Counted from the first letter of the stretch, positions 7,330 through 16,910 are shown. The stretch: 64,000 nucleotides of DNA from Aeromicrobium yanjiei (GCF_009649075.1 NZ_CP045737.1:1612001-1676000), one strand, 5' to 3'. Translations and numbers: made by a program. Notes: generated from the letters alone by a model not told the origin.

Positions 7330-8261
7330 CGCAGGGCCTTCCCGGTGAGCTCGAGGAATCTGTCCTCGAGGGTCTGGCGCTCGACGAGCAGTGACTGGGT
7401 GAGGATCCCGTGGGACGCGCACCAGGCCGTGAGGGTCGCGAGGAGGGCGGGGTCGACCTCGCCCACGATGACGTACGAACCGGCCGAGATCTCGTCGACC
7501 TTGGTGTCGTGGGGGAGGGCGAGCATGAGGCTCTCGAGGTCGAGACCGGGCCGCGCGGTGAAGCGCACGGTGTTCTTGGCACCCGAGGCGGCCAGCGCAG
7601 CGGGGGTGCCCGACGCGATGACCTGTCCCGCGTCGACGATGTGGATGAGATCGGACAGCGCCTCGGCCTCGTCCATGAAGTGGGTCGTCAGGACGGTCGT
7701 GACGCCGCTCGAGCGCAGCTCGGAGATGAGCTCCCACGTCGAGCGACGGGCGGCGGGGTCGAGCCCGGCGGTCGGCTCGTCCAGGAACAACAGCTCGGGA
7801 CGACCGACGATCGCCATGGCCAGGCTGAGGCGCTGCTGCTGACCGCCGGAGAGCCGGCGGTAGGGCGTCGTGCCGTACGAGCCCATGCCGAGGCGTTCGA
7901 TCAGGAGGTCGACGTCGAGCGGGTGCGCGTGCAGCGACGCCATGTGGCGCAGCATCTCGTGCGACCGGGCGCCGGACCACGCGCCACCGGACTGCAGCAT
8001 CACGCCGACCCGGGGGCGCAGGAGGTGCGCCTGGGCGACCGGGTCGAGGCCGAGGACACGAACCGTGCCGCTGTGGGGGGACCGGAATCCCTCGCACGTC
8101 TCGATCGTGGTGGTCTTGCCGGCACCGTTGGGGCCGAGGATCGCGGTGACCGTGCCGGGCGCGACCGTGAGGCTGAGGCCGTTGACCGCGGTGACCGATC
8201 CGTAGCGCATCACGAGGTCGACGACTTCGACGGCGGGGGTCTCACTAGCCGACTCTGACAC
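7326..8261 (-). CDS. ABC transporter ATP-binding protein
   Basis: This 311-residue nucleotide-binding domain has Walker A LGPNGAGKTTT, a Q-loop in GVMLQSGGAW, the signature LSGGQQQRLSLA, Walker B LLFLDEPT and switch His in TTHFMDEAEAL. A DrrA-like extension of about 80 residues follows. It energises the overlapping ABC-2 permease. I chose GTG 8261 rather than GTG 8267 because TACACT at 8268-8273 (minus strand) then sits exactly six bases upstream, the leaderless spacing common in this genome. The gene is the first of the ABC-permease-ctaA-phosphatase transcription unit. Confidence 0.9.
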   Translation of the reverse strand: MSESASETPAVEVVDLVMRYGSVTAVNGLSLTVAPGTVTAILGPNGAGKTTTIETCEGFRSPHSGTVRVLGLDPVAQAHLLRPRVGVMLQSGGAWSGARSHEMLRHMASLHAHPLDVDLLIERLGMGSYGTTPYRRLSGGQQQRLSLAMAIVGRPELLFLDEPTAGLDPAARRSTWELISELRSSGVTTVLTTHFMDEAEALSDLIHIVDAGQVIASGTPAALAASGAKNTVRFTARPGLDLESLMLALPHDTKVDEISAGSYVIVGEVDPALLATLTAWCASHGILTQSLLVERQTLEDRFLELTGKALR

Positions 8262-8267
8262 CCCCAC

Positions 8268-8273
8268 AGTGTA
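8268..8273 (-). promoter_or_regulatory. -10 element before the ABC ATPase
   Basis: On the minus strand TACACT is followed by GTGGGG and then the GTG start at 8261. The six-base spacing fits a leaderless transcript and decides between two adjacent in-frame GTG codons. Confidence 0.45.
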
Positions 8274-8286
8274 GGTGTCGGGTCTG

Positions 8287-8345
8287 CGACGCTCGTCGCT
8301 GCGCTCCTCTGTCCACCTCGACGCTCGTCGCTGCGCTCCTCTGTC
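8287..8345. repeat. 27-bp tandem direct repeat between divergent genes
   Basis: The sequence beginning CGACGCTCGTCGCTGCGCTC is present at 8287-8313 and again, identical over 27 bases, at 8319-8345, separated by 5 bases. It lies between the ABC ATPase promoter and the ligC start. The GCTCGTCGCTGCGCTCCTC core resembles short intergenic repeats I have seen in other actinobacterial genomes. No coding potential. Confidence 0.7.
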
Positions 8346-8366
8346 TCGGTGCTTAGGCTGTGCTGC

Positions 8367-9452
8367 ATGGATCTCCCCGTCATGCCGCCGGTCCGTCCGA
8401 TGCTGGCCAAGTCGGTCAAGGGCGTACCGGCCGCGGACTCGGTCGACGGCGGTCTGTCGTACGAGCCCAAGTGGGACGGGTTCCGCTGCCTGGTCTTCCG
8501 CGACGGGGACGAGGTGGCACTGGCGAGCCGCTCGACCAAGGAGCTGACCCGCTACTTCCCCGACGTCGTCGAGGCGATCCTGCGCGAGACGCCCGATCGT
8601 TGCGTGCTCGACGGCGAGATCTTCCTGGCGATCGACGGCCGGCTGGACTTCGACGCGCTGTCCCAGCGGATCCACCCGGCGGCGTCCCGGGTCGAGATGC
8701 TCGCGAAGGAGACGCCGGCTTCGTTCGTCGCGTTCGACCTGCTGGCGCTCGGGGACGAGTCGTTGATGGACGCGCCGTTCTCGGAGCGGCGGGCGCGGCT
8801 CGAGGAGGCGCTCGATCCGGCGTCCGCGCCGGTCCACGTGACCCGGACGACGACGGATGCCGCGGTGGCGCAGGAGTGGTTCGGCATCTTCGAGGGCGCC
8901 GGTCTCGACGGCGTGGTGGCCAAGCCGCTCGCCAAGGCGTACGCGCCGAACGGCCGGCAGATGCTGAAGATCAAGCACGCCCGCACCGCCGACGTGGTGG
9001 TGGCGGGCTATCGCCTGCACAAGACGTCCACCGCCGAGCGGCCGCTGCTGGGATCGATGCTGCTCGGCCTCTACGCCGCCGACGGCCAGCTGCAGCACGT
9101 CGGCGTCGCGGCGTCGTTCACCGAGGCGCGGCGCGCCGAGCTCGTCGAGGAGCTCGCCCCGCTCGTGGTGGACAGCGCCGATCACCCGTGGGGTGCGTGG
9201 CAGGACCCGGACGCGCAGGCGTCCTCGCGGCTCCCGGGCGGGCAGAGCCGCTGGTCCGGCACCAAGGACCTGTCGTTCGTGACCCTGCGGCCCGACCTGG
9301 TCGCCGAGGTCGGCTACGAGCACATGGAGGGCGACCGCTTCCGCCACACGGCCCAGTTCAAGCGCTGGCGCCCCGACCGCGAGCCGACCAGCTGCACGTA
9401 CGACCAGCTCGAGGAGGTCGCGAAGTACGACCTCGGTGACATCCTCACCTGA
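8367..9452 (+). CDS. ligC: ATP-dependent DNA ligase (LigC type)
   Basis: The 361-residue protein has the adenylation motif EPKWDGFR with nucleophile Lys35, motif III (LDGEIF), SFVAFDLLA, and GLDGVVAKPL and MLKIKH as motifs IV-V, followed by an OB-fold with FKRWRPDRE. There are no polymerase or nuclease domains, so this is a short LigC-type enzyme rather than LigD. LigC proteins join nicks and take part in base-excision or end-joining repair. A separate LigD-type polymerase is encoded nearby at 10.4-11.5 kb in the opposite orientation. The ATG start is preceded by TAGGCT seven bases upstream and no Shine-Dalgarno, consistent with leaderless expression. Confidence 0.92.
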   Translation: MDLPVMPPVRPMLAKSVKGVPAADSVDGGLSYEPKWDGFRCLVFRDGDEVALASRSTKELTRYFPDVVEAILRETPDRCVLDGEIFLAIDGRLDFDALSQRIHPAASRVEMLAKETPASFVAFDLLALGDESLMDAPFSERRARLEEALDPASAPVHVTRTTTDAAVAQEWFGIFEGAGLDGVVAKPLAKAYAPNGRQMLKIKHARTADVVVAGYRLHKTSTAERPLLGSMLLGLYAADGQLQHVGVAASFTEARRAELVEELAPLVVDSADHPWGAWQDPDAQASSRLPGGQSRWSGTKDLSFVTLRPDLVAEVGYEHMEGDRFRHTAQFKRWRPDREPTSCTYDQLEEVAKYDLGDILT

Positions 9453-9465
9453 CGCCGCGGCACCA

Positions 9466-9534
9466 AGATTTGGCGGGTTAAGCCCGCCAGATCACGCGGT
9501 CCGCGACATACGGAGGGCTTAAGTCGCCAAATCT
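9466..9534. terminator. inverted repeat between convergent ligC and alarmone synthetase genes
   Basis: A 20-base arm at 9466-9485 (AGATTTGGCGGGTTAAGCCC) pairs with 9515-9534 with two mismatches. The left arm also contains its own small palindrome around TTAA. There is no T-run. Its position between two gene 3' ends suggests a bidirectional terminator. Confidence 0.55.
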
Positions 9535-9571
9535 CGGATCTAGGGGCGGATCCGGGGGCGGCCCGGTCCGG

Positions 9572-10348
9572 TCAGGAGTCGAGGTTGCGGAGGCGCTCGA
9601 CGAAGGCCTCGTCTGGGACGACGTCCGAGCCCTGCTGCAGCTCGAGGGGCAGCGCCCCGGCCGTCTTGACCTCGGTGTGGAGCCGCTCCATCGTCACGTC
9701 GAGCTCGGTCGCGGTGTCGGCGGCCTGCTTGAGCCCGTCGAGCAGCGACTGGGGGACGTCCTCGCGGTACTTGTAGTGGATCTTGTGCTCGAGGCTGGCC
9801 CAGAAGTCCATCGCGATGGTCCGCATCTGCACCTCGACCAGCACCGGCACCTCGCCGTTGCTCATGAACACCGGCACCTCGATGAGGGCGTGCAGGCTGC
9901 GATAGCCGTTCGGCTTCGGAGAGGTGATGTAGTCGCGGATGTCGACCACGTTGACGTCCGACTGGCTCGTGAGCAGCTCGAACACGTGATAGACGTCCGA
10001 GACGAAGCTGCACGTGACCCGGACGCCGGCGATGTCGGTGATCTTCTCGGTGATCGAGTCGAAGGTCGGCTCGCACCCCTTGCGGCCCATCTTCTCCAGC
10101 ATGCTGTCGGGGTTCTTGAGCCGCGACGAGATGTTCTCGATGGGGTTGGCGTCGTGCAGGTGGGCGAACTCGTCCCGCAGGATCGACAGCTTGGTGACGA
10201 TCTCCTCCATGCCGAACTTGTAGCGCATCATGAACCTGGTGAAGTCCTGACGCAGCTGCTCGGAGTCCTCGTCCGTGAAGTCGTCCCCCGGACGATCGAG
10301 CAGGCGGCCGAGATCGATCCGCGAGGGCGTGATGTCCACGAGAGCCAC
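9572..10348 (-). CDS. small alarmone (p)ppGpp synthetase
   Basis: The 258-residue protein contains only a RelA/SpoT synthetase domain. GRKGCEPTFDSITEKITDIAG, SPKPNGYRSLHALIEV (the YRSLH motif) and EVQMRTIAMDFWASLEHKIHYK are diagnostic. There is no HD hydrolase domain and no TGS or ACT region, so it is a RelQ/YjbM-type small alarmone synthetase transferring pyrophosphate from ATP to GDP or GTP. The GTG start at 10348 has no ribosome-binding site. The C-terminal acidic helix is normal for the group. It is convergent with ligC and 59 nt downstream of the LigD-type polymerase gene, possibly in one unit. Confidence 0.9.
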   Translation of the reverse strand: MALVDITPSRIDLGRLLDRPGDDFTDEDSEQLRQDFTRFMMRYKFGMEEIVTKLSILRDEFAHLHDANPIENISSRLKNPDSMLEKMGRKGCEPTFDSITEKITDIAGVRVTCSFVSDVYHVFELLTSQSDVNVVDIRDYITSPKPNGYRSLHALIEVPVFMSNGEVPVLVEVQMRTIAMDFWASLEHKIHYKYREDVPQSLLDGLKQAADTATELDVTMERLHTEVKTAGALPLELQQGSDVVPDEAFVERLRNLDS

Positions 10349-10407
10349 TTTAGACAAACGTCCCGAAATCGCTCCGTGTGGCCCACGTCTCACGCCGAGC
10401 GCGGGGG

Positions 10408-11451
10408 CTACGCCTTCTTGGCCTTGCTCGGCTGCACCCGCTTCGGCTCGCCCGGCATCTTCGGGTACTCGGGGGGGTAGGGCATCTCGACCGGGTCGGC
10501 GGCCCAGAGCTCCAGGAGCGGCTCGAGCGAGTGGTGGACGTCGTCGATCTCGGCCCACGCGTCGCCGTCGGCCGCGAGCTTGTCCGGCACGGTGTGCAGC
10601 GTGAACGCCTGCGGGCCGTCGAGGGCCGCGAGCTCGTCCCAGGTCACCGGCATGGAGACCGTCGCACCCGGGGCGGGCCGCAGGCTGTACGCCGAGGCGA
10701 TCGTGCGGTCGCGGCAGTTCTGGTTGAAGTCCACGAAGATGTTGTCGCCGCGCTCCTCCTTCCACCACGCGGTCGTCACGCCGTCCGTGCGGCGCTCGAG
10801 CTCGCGGGCGAACGCGATCGCCGCATGGCGTACGTCGGTGAACGTCCAGGACGGGGCGACGCGCGCGTAGATGTGGACGCCGCGCTTGCCGCTGGTCTTG
10901 GCGAATGCGCGGATGCCCAGCTCGGCGAACAGGTCGCGAGCGACCGCGGCGACCCGCACCGCGTCCGCGAACGTCGCGGCGCCGAACGGATCGAGATCGA
11001 TGCGCAGCTCGTCGGGCCGGTCGTTGTCGATGCGGCGGGTCGGCCACGGGTGGAACGTGATCGCCCCCATGTGGGCCGCCCAGGCCGCGACCGCGATCTC
11101 CGTCATGCACATCTCGTCCGCGGGACGGCCGGACGGGAACAGCACCTGCGTGCTCTCGACGTACGAAGGAGCGCCGCGCATCATCCGCTTCTGGTAGAAC
11201 GCGTCGCCGTGGCTGTCCGCCCGGGTCGACATGACCATGCCCTCGCGCACGCCCTTGGGCCAACGCTCCAGTGCGACCGGCCGGTCCTGCAGGGCGCGCA
11301 TCAGGCCGTCGGCGACCGCGACGTAGTACTCGGCGACCATGACCTTCGTGACCTCGGGCGAGGCGTCGGTCGCCTCGAAGATCACCCGGCTCGGGCTCGA
11401 CACCCGGACCGACCGTCCGCCTGCCTCGATCTCGACCGCGTCGCTCGCCAT
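10408..11451 (-). CDS. LigD-type DNA polymerase/primase domain protein
   Basis: A stand-alone archaeo-eukaryotic primase-type polymerase domain of 347 residues. DELRIDLDP carries the catalytic Asp pair, TSGKRGVHIYARV the conserved His-containing motif, and WWKEERGDNIFVDFNQN with SAYSLRPAPGATVSMPVTWDE the later motif. These match the PolDom of bacterial LigD in non-homologous end joining, which fills gaps with ribonucleotides. No ligase or 3'-phosphoesterase domain is fused and no Ku gene lies in the window. The Lys-rich tail (PSKAKKA) may bind DNA. It probably cooperates with a ligase such as the nearby LigC. Confidence 0.9.
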   Translation of the reverse strand: MASDAVEIEAGGRSVRVSSPSRVIFEATDASPEVTKVMVAEYYVAVADGLMRALQDRPVALERWPKGVREGMVMSTRADSHGDAFYQKRMMRGAPSYVESTQVLFPSGRPADEMCMTEIAVAAWAAHMGAITFHPWPTRRIDNDRPDELRIDLDPFGAATFADAVRVAAVARDLFAELGIRAFAKTSGKRGVHIYARVAPSWTFTDVRHAAIAFARELERRTDGVTTAWWKEERGDNIFVDFNQNCRDRTIASAYSLRPAPGATVSMPVTWDELAALDGPQAFTLHTVPDKLAADGDAWAEIDDVHHSLEPLLELWAADPVEMPYPPEYPKMPGEPKRVQPSKAKKA

Positions 11452-11540
11452 GGGACGACTGTAGGGCGCGATGTGACGTTCGGCATGGGTCGGACGTGGC
11501 GCAGGGGGTACGAAAGAGGTCCCCGAACAAGGAGTTGGCA

Positions 11541-12233
11541 GTGAAGGTCCTCATCGTTCTCACCTCGCACGACAAGCTCGGCGACACCGGCAACAAGACC
11601 GGTTTCTGGCTCGAGGAGCTTGCCGCTCCCTATTACGAGCTCACGAAGGCCGGCATCGAGGTCACGCTCGCCTCGCCCGAGGGTGGTCAGCCGCCGCTGG
11701 ACCCCAAGAGCAACGAGCCCGACGCCCAGACCGACGACACCCGGCGGTTCGAGGCGGACCCCGACGCAAAGTCGGCCCTGGCTTCGACCGTGCGGCTCGA
11801 CAGCGTCGACCCGACGGCGTTCGACGCGGTCTTCTACGCCGGCGGTCACGGCCCGCTGTGGGACCTCGCGGGCGACCCGGCCTCGAAGGCGGTCATCGAG
11901 GGCGCCCTCGCCGCGGACAAGCCGGTCGCGCTGGTGTGCCACGCGCCCGGCGTGCTGCGCGACGTCACGACGCCGTCCGGCGCCCCGCTGGTCGAGGGCA
12001 AGGACGTCACCGGGTTCACCAACACCGAGGAGGAGGGTGTCGGCCTGACCGACGTGGTCCCCTTCCTCGTCGAGGACATGCTCAAGGAGAAGGGCGCCCA
12101 CTACTCCAAGGGTGACGACTGGGGTCCGTACGTCGTGCGCGACGGCCTGCTCATCACGGGGCAGAACCCCGCGTCGTCCGCGCCGGCCGCGGCCGCGCTG
12201 ATCGAGCTGCTGCAGGGCACCGCGAAGCCGTAG
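11541..12233 (+). CDS. DJ-1/PfpI family glutamine-amidotransferase-like protein (Hsp31-like)
   Basis: This 230-residue protein has the class I GATase-like fold. VLIVLTSHDKLGDTGNKTGFW is typical of the Hsp31/glyoxalase III branch, FYAGGHGPLWDL is the oxyanion loop, and ALVCHAPGVL contains the nucleophilic Cys at the elbow. Relatives act as glutathione-independent glyoxalases or protein deglycases. GTG 11541 is preceded by GGAG at 11531-11534, a good spacing. It is divergent from the LigD-type polymerase gene. Confidence 0.88.
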   Translation: MKVLIVLTSHDKLGDTGNKTGFWLEELAAPYYELTKAGIEVTLASPEGGQPPLDPKSNEPDAQTDDTRRFEADPDAKSALASTVRLDSVDPTAFDAVFYAGGHGPLWDLAGDPASKAVIEGALAADKPVALVCHAPGVLRDVTTPSGAPLVEGKDVTGFTNTEEEGVGLTDVVPFLVEDMLKEKGAHYSKGDDWGPYVVRDGLLITGQNPASSAPAAAALIELLQGTAKP

Positions 12234-12268
12234 ACCGCGGTGTCGGCGCCCGTTGCAAGGATGGGCGC

Positions 12269-13525
12269 ATGGGAAGCAGCAGCAGGCAGCGCCGTGACGC
12301 CCGGCGACGAGTCGTAGGGCGGTCGACGGCTCCGGACGACGTCGAGGCGCTGATCGACGTCGCGTGCCGGTTCGCCGTCGCCGCCCCGTCCGCCGCGAAG
12401 CCCAGGATCGCGGTGCTCAACGAGCTGTCGGCGACGGCGAGGGGTCGCGCGGACGACCCGGCCGCCCTGGTCGTCGACGACGTGCTCGCGCGCATCGCGG
12501 GCGCCTGGGAGCACGGCTGGCAGCCGGACGACCTGGTGCACGTCGTCCACCGGCGCGGCTCCAAGGGGGCCGCCCGGTGGGTGACCCGCGCAGTCCTCGT
12601 CGAGGCACGTCGCTGTCCGACCCGCGAGGCCGCCCCGCCGGCGTGGACGGACCAGCTCCGTACGCTCGAGCAACGCGCGGGCAGCGGGCACGAGCCGGCC
12701 GGCCTGCTGCCGAGCGGCGGCGGTGCGAGCGTGGAGCAGTGGCTCGACGCTCTGGTCACGCTCGACCTGCTGCGCGTGCTGCCCACCTCGCAGCTGCTCA
12801 TGCCCCCGCCGTCGCGGTGGACCAGGAGCAGCCCCGCGGGGTCCGCCTCGCCCCGGCCCACCGAGCAGCGCACCAAGATGCTGTCGAAGGTCCGATCGCT
12901 GCTGGCCAAGGCGGAGTCGACCGAGTTCGCGGCCGAGGCCGAGGCGTTCACGGCCAAGGCGCAGGACCTGATGACCCGCCACTCGATCGACGAGGCGCTG
13001 CTCGCGGCCGACGTGGGGGAGTCCTTCGACGTCGGCGGCGTGCGGGTGCTGATCGACCAGCCCTACGCGCTGGAGAAGGCGACGCTGCTCCACGTCGTGG
13101 CCGAGGCCAACCGGGTCCGCGCGGTCTGGAACGACTTCTCGGCGTGCGTGACGCTGATCGGCCTGCCGGCCGACGTCGAGCAGGTCGACCTCCTGTTCAC
13201 CTCTCTGCTCGTGCAGGCGACCCGGTCGATGACCCAGGCCCACGTGTCGGGCGCGGCCTTCCGCCGCGCGTTCCTGCACGCGTTCGCGGTCCGCATCGGC
13301 GAGCGCCTCACCACGGCCACGCACGAGGCGGAGGCGAGCTACGGCCAGGCGCTCGTGCCGGTCCTGGAGCGCCAGGCCGAGGCCGTCTCCGCGCACGTCG
13401 ACCGGTTGTTCCCGCACCTGACGACCGGATCGCGGCGCCGCCAGCTCGACGCCCGGGGCTGGGACGCCGGCACCCGCGCGGCCGACGCCGCGGTGCTGCC
13501 GGCCGGTGCGGTGGAGTCCCACTAA
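12269..13525 (+). CDS. DUF2786 domain-containing protein
   Basis: The 418-residue protein has a DUF2786 segment near the middle: QRTKMLSKVRSLLAKAESTE...EAEAFTAKAQDLMTRHSID, about residues 197-240. The N-terminal part is helical and rich in Ala and Arg. The C-terminal part is a possible alpha/beta domain (TLIGLPADVEQVDLLFTSLL). Function is unknown for the family. No signal peptide or membrane segment. The ATG is preceded by AAGGAT six bases upstream rather than a Shine-Dalgarno. It stands alone between the PfpI and sufR genes. Confidence 0.8.
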   Translation: MGSSSRQRRDARRRVVGRSTAPDDVEALIDVACRFAVAAPSAAKPRIAVLNELSATARGRADDPAALVVDDVLARIAGAWEHGWQPDDLVHVVHRRGSKGAARWVTRAVLVEARRCPTREAAPPAWTDQLRTLEQRAGSGHEPAGLLPSGGGASVEQWLDALVTLDLLRVLPTSQLLMPPPSRWTRSSPAGSASPRPTEQRTKMLSKVRSLLAKAESTEFAAEAEAFTAKAQDLMTRHSIDEALLAADVGESFDVGGVRVLIDQPYALEKATLLHVVAEANRVRAVWNDFSACVTLIGLPADVEQVDLLFTSLLVQATRSMTQAHVSGAAFRRAFLHAFAVRIGERLTTATHEAEASYGQALVPVLERQAEAVSAHVDRLFPHLTTGSRRRQLDARGWDAGTRAADAAVLPAGAVESH

Positions 13526-13561
13526 GGCTGTCCTTCGTTGAACCGGCGGAATCAATAACGG

Positions 13562-13567
13562 CACACT
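13562..13567 (+). promoter_or_regulatory. putative suf operon promoter (-10)
   Basis: CACACT lies six bases before the GTG start of sufR, and TTGAAC at 13538-13543 sits 18 bases further upstream as a -35 candidate. This would give a leaderless sufR mRNA reading through the suf genes. SufR normally represses its own promoter; no clear palindrome was seen here. Confidence 0.4.
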
Positions 13568-13573
13568 GGTGTT

Positions 13574-14278
13574 GTGAAATACATGCAGCCAGTGGAGAAG
13601 GTGTCGGTCGACGACGCTCCCACTCGTACGCGTGTCACCAAGAGCATCATGGAGAACGGCCCGTCCACCGCCGCCGATCTGGCGCTGCGGCTGCACCTCA
13701 CCCCGGCAGCGGTCCGCCGCCACCTCGACCAGCTGCTCGCCGACGGCATCCTCGAGGCGCGTGACCAGCGGGTGATCGGCCAGCGCGGCCGCGGCCGCCC
13801 GGCCAAGGTCTTCGCACTCACGGACGCGGGCCGCTCGACGTTCGACAGCTCGTACGACGAGCTCGCGGTCGAGGCGCTGCGCTTCCTGGCCAAGACCGGA
13901 GGGGACGACGCCGTCATGGCCTTCGCCCGTCACCGGCTCAGCGACCTCGAGGACCGTTACCGTCCGCTGCTCCAGCTCGCCGACCCGGCCCAGCGACCGC
14001 AGGTGCTGGCCGATGCATTGAGCCGCGACGGCTTCGCGGCGTCCATCGGCACCACCCCGGCCGGCTCCCAGATGTGCCAGCACCACTGCCCCGTCGCCCA
14101 CGTGGCGGTCGAGTTCCCCCAGATGTGCGAGGCCGAGAGCGAGATGTTCGCGCGTCTCCTCGGCACCCACGTGCAGCGGCTCGCAACGATCGCCCACGGC
14201 GACGGCGTCTGCACGACCCACCTGCCACACACCCCAGACACCCCCAGCTCCACCGCAGCAGAGAGGTTGCCCTCATGA
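13574..14278 (+). CDS. sufR: SufR-type iron-sulfur transcriptional repressor
   Basis: A 234-residue DeoR/ArsR-like winged-helix regulator. The N-terminal HTH is [21 protein letters not shown], with a basic wing [12 protein letters not shown]. The C-terminal cluster-binding region has [13 protein letters not shown] and MCEAE, the cysteines expected to hold the Fe-S cluster. Holo-SufR represses suf genes and apo-SufR releases them under iron or oxidative stress. It is the first gene of the suf operon, and its stop overlaps the sufB ATG (ATGA). The GTG at 13574 is favoured by the -10 spacing; the ATG three codons later is possible. Confidence 0.92.
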   Translation: MKYMQPVEKVSVDDAPTRTRVTKSIMENGPSTAADLALRLHLTPAAVRRHLDQLLADGILEARDQRVIGQRGRGRPAKVFALTDAGRSTFDSSYDELAVEALRFLAKTGGDDAVMAFARHRLSDLEDRYRPLLQLADPAQRPQVLADALSRDGFAASIGTTPAGSQMCQHHCPVAHVAVEFPQMCEAESEMFARLLGTHVQRLATIAHGDGVCTTHLPHTPDTPSSTAAERLPS

Positions 14279-15735
14279 CGACCACGTCAGAGACCACTGC
14301 ACCATCCAACGGCGTACCCAACGCGATCGAGGAGGCCAACCCCGGCCTCAAGGACGTGGGGCGATACGAGTTCGGCTGGTCCGACACCGACGTCGCCGGC
14401 GCCAACGTCCAGCGCGGCCTCAGCGAGGACGTCGTCCGCAACATCTCGGCGCTCAAGAGCGAGCCCCAGTGGATGCTGGACCTGCGCCTGAAGGGCCTCA
14501 AGCTCTTCGGCCGCAAGCCCATGCCGACGTGGGGCTCCGACCTCAGCGGCATCGATTTCGACAACATCAAGTACTTCGTCCGGTCGACCGAGAAGCAGGC
14601 CGCGACGTGGGACGACCTGCCCGAGGACATCAAGAACACGTACGACCGTCTGGGCATCCCCGAGGCCGAGAAGCAGCGCCTCGTCTCCGGTGTCGCCGCG
14701 CAGTACGAGTCCGAGGTCGTCTACCACTCGATCCGTGAGGACCTCGAGGCCCAGGGCGTCCTGTTCCTCGACACCGACACCGCGCTCAAGGAGCACCCCG
14801 AGCTCTTCCAGGAGTACTTCGCGACCGTCATCCCGGTCGGCGACAACAAGTTCTCCGCGCTCAACTCGGCCGTCTGGTCGGGCGGCTCGTTCATCTACGT
14901 GCCCAAGGGCGTCCACGTGGACATCCCGCTGCAGGCCTACTTCCGGATCAACACCGAGAACATGGGCCAGTTCGAGCGCACGCTGATCATCGCCGACGAG
15001 GACTCGTACGTGCACTACGTCGAGGGCTGCACCGCGCCGATCTACTCCAGCGACTCGCTGCACTCCGCGGTCGTCGAGATCATCGTCAAGAAGGGCGCCC
15101 GCGTCCGCTACACGACGATCCAGAACTGGTCGAACAACGTCTACAACCTGGTCACCAAGCGCGCGGTCTGCGAAGAGGGCGCCACGATGGAGTGGGTCGA
15201 CGGCAACATCGGCTCCAAGGTCACCATGAAGTACCCCGCGGTCTACCTCATGGGCGAGCACGCCCGTGGCGAGACGCTGTCCATCGCCTTCGCGGGCGAG
15301 GGCCAGCACCAGGACGCCGGCGCCAAGATGGTGCACGCGGCCCCCAACACGTCCAGCTCGATCCTGAGCAAGTCCGTCGCGCGCGGCGGTGGACGTACGT
15401 CGTACCGCGGCCTGCTGCAGGTGCTCGAGGGTGCCGAGGGCTCGGCCAGCACGGTCAAGTGCGACGCGCTGCTGGTCGACCAGATCAGCCGCTCGGACAC
15501 CTACCCGTACGTCGACGTCCGCGAGGACGACGTGACCCTCGGCCACGAGGCGACCGTCTCCAAGCTCAGCGACGACCAGCTCTTCTACTTCATGTCACGC
15601 GGCATGGAGGAGGACGAGGCGATGGCCATGATCGTCCGCGGCTTCGTCGAGCCGATCGCTCGCGAGCTGCCCATGGAGTACGCGCTCGAGCTGAACCGTC
15701 TCATTGAACTCCAAATGGAAGGGGCAGTCGGTTGA
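14275..15735 (+). CDS. sufB: Fe-S cluster assembly scaffold SufB
   Basis: The 486-residue protein is typical in length for an intein-free SufB. Conserved stretches include [31 protein letters not shown] (the conserved Cys region) and [18 protein letters not shown]. SufB forms the SufBC2D scaffold on which [4Fe-4S] clusters are built from SufS/SufU sulfur. Unlike the mycobacterial homologue, no intein is present; the reading frame is continuous. The ATG overlaps the sufR stop and the sufB stop overlaps the sufD TTG start, so translation is coupled throughout. Confidence 0.97.
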   Translation: MTTTSETTAPSNGVPNAIEEANPGLKDVGRYEFGWSDTDVAGANVQRGLSEDVVRNISALKSEPQWMLDLRLKGLKLFGRKPMPTWGSDLSGIDFDNIKYFVRSTEKQAATWDDLPEDIKNTYDRLGIPEAEKQRLVSGVAAQYESEVVYHSIREDLEAQGVLFLDTDTALKEHPELFQEYFATVIPVGDNKFSALNSAVWSGGSFIYVPKGVHVDIPLQAYFRINTENMGQFERTLIIADEDSYVHYVEGCTAPIYSSDSLHSAVVEIIVKKGARVRYTTIQNWSNNVYNLVTKRAVCEEGATMEWVDGNIGSKVTMKYPAVYLMGEHARGETLSIAFAGEGQHQDAGAKMVHAAPNTSSSILSKSVARGGGRTSYRGLLQVLEGAEGSASTVKCDALLVDQISRSDTYPYVDVREDDVTLGHEATVSKLSDDQLFYFMSRGMEEDEAMAMIVRGFVEPIARELPMEYALELNRLIELQMEGAVG

Positions 15736-16910
15736 GCACTAGCACCTCATCTCTGGCAGAAGCCCTGGAGCTCGCTCCAGTCGAATCACATCTTCACCCC
15801 GAGGGGTCGTTCGACCTGGCCGACCACGAGGTGCCCACGGGCCGCGAGGAGATCTGGCGGTTCACGCCGCTCAAGCGCCTCCGCGACCTGCACAAGGACG
15901 CCCCGCTCGACGGTGACGACTTCCGTGTCGAGGTCGACGCCGCTCCCGGCGTGACCGCCGTGTCCGTCCCCGTCGCGGAGTCCGCGCGCGGTCTGTCCGG
16001 CTACGTACCGGTCGACCGGGTGTCCGCCCGCGCCTGGGCCGCAGCGTCGTCGGTCTTCGAGGTCACGATCCCGGCCGAGGCCGAGATCGAGCAGGCGACG
16101 ACGCTGCTGCTGTACGGCGGCGGCGTCGAGAAGGCCGCGGCCGGGCACCTGCTCGTCCGCGCCGGCCGGTTCAGCCGCGCCGTCGTCATCGTCGACTACG
16201 TCGGGTCGGCCACGTGGGCCGAGAACATCGAGATCGTCCTCGAGGACGGCGCCGAGCTGACCTTCGTGACAGTGCAGGACTGGAACGACGACAGCGTCCA
16301 CGTCGTCACCCAGCACGCCCGTGTCGGTCGCGACGCGACGTTCAAGCACGTCGCAGTGTCGCTGGGCGGCGACGTGCTGCGCGCCAGCACCTCGGCCGAC
16401 TACGTCGGCACCGGCGGCAGCGTCGAGCTGCTGGGCGTCTACTTCGCCGACGCCGGCCAGCACATCGAGCACCGCCTCTTCGCCGACCACACGGCCCCCA
16501 AGACCAAGAGCGACGTGCTCTACAAGGGTGCGCTGCAGGGTCAGGACGCCCACACGGTGTGGATCGGCAACGTGCTGATCCGCAAGGAGGCCGAAGGGAT
16601 CGAGACGTTCGAGCAGAACGACAACCTCGTGCTGACCGACGGCGCCAAGGCCGACTCGGTGCCCAACCTGGAGATCGAGACCGGCGAGATCGAGGGCGCG
16701 GGTCACGCGTCCACGACCGGCCGCTTCGACGACCAGCACCTGTTCTACCTGCAGAGCCGCGGCATCCCCGCGGAGGAGGCCCGTCGCCTCGTCGTCCACG
16801 GCTTCTTCAACGACATCATCCGCCGCATCGGCGTGCCCGAGCTGCAGGAGCGGCTCACCGCGTCGATCGAGGACGAGCTCGCCGAGCACGTGGGACGGCT
16901 CGACGGATGA
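15732..16910 (+). CDS. sufD: Fe-S cluster assembly protein SufD
   Basis: A 392-residue SufB paralogue: [15 protein letters not shown] near the N-terminus, then the beta-helix domain and the conserved C-terminal block [35 protein letters not shown] (positions about 16702-16806). It pairs with SufB and two SufC subunits. The start is a TTG overlapping the sufB TGA, an unusual start codon but the only one giving the normal N-terminus. Its stop overlaps the ATG of the Rieske gene. Confidence 0.96.
   Translation: MSTSTSSLAEALELAPVESHLHPEGSFDLADHEVPTGREEIWRFTPLKRLRDLHKDAPLDGDDFRVEVDAAPGVTAVSVPVAESARGLSGYVPVDRVSARAWAAASSVFEVTIPAEAEIEQATTLLLYGGGVEKAAAGHLLVRAGRFSRAVVIVDYVGSATWAENIEIVLEDGAELTFVTVQDWNDDSVHVVTQHARVGRDATFKHVAVSLGGDVLRASTSADYVGTGGSVELLGVYFADAGQHIEHRLFADHTAPKTKSDVLYKGALQGQDAHTVWIGNVLIRKEAEGIETFEQNDNLVLTDGAKADSVPNLEIETGEIEGAGHASTTGRFDDQHLFYLQSRGIPAEEARRLVVHGFFNDIIRRIGVPELQERLTASIEDELAEHVGRLDG

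Noticed and set aside
8268-9347. A long minus-strand extension of the ABC ATPase frame across ligC
   Set aside because: It is the antisense shadow of ligC; the ABC domain begins at VSESASETPAVEVVDL and has its own -10 at 8268-8273.
14275-15735. Intein in sufB, as in some mycobacteria
   Set aside because: The frame encodes a normal-length SufB with no insertion at the expected site.
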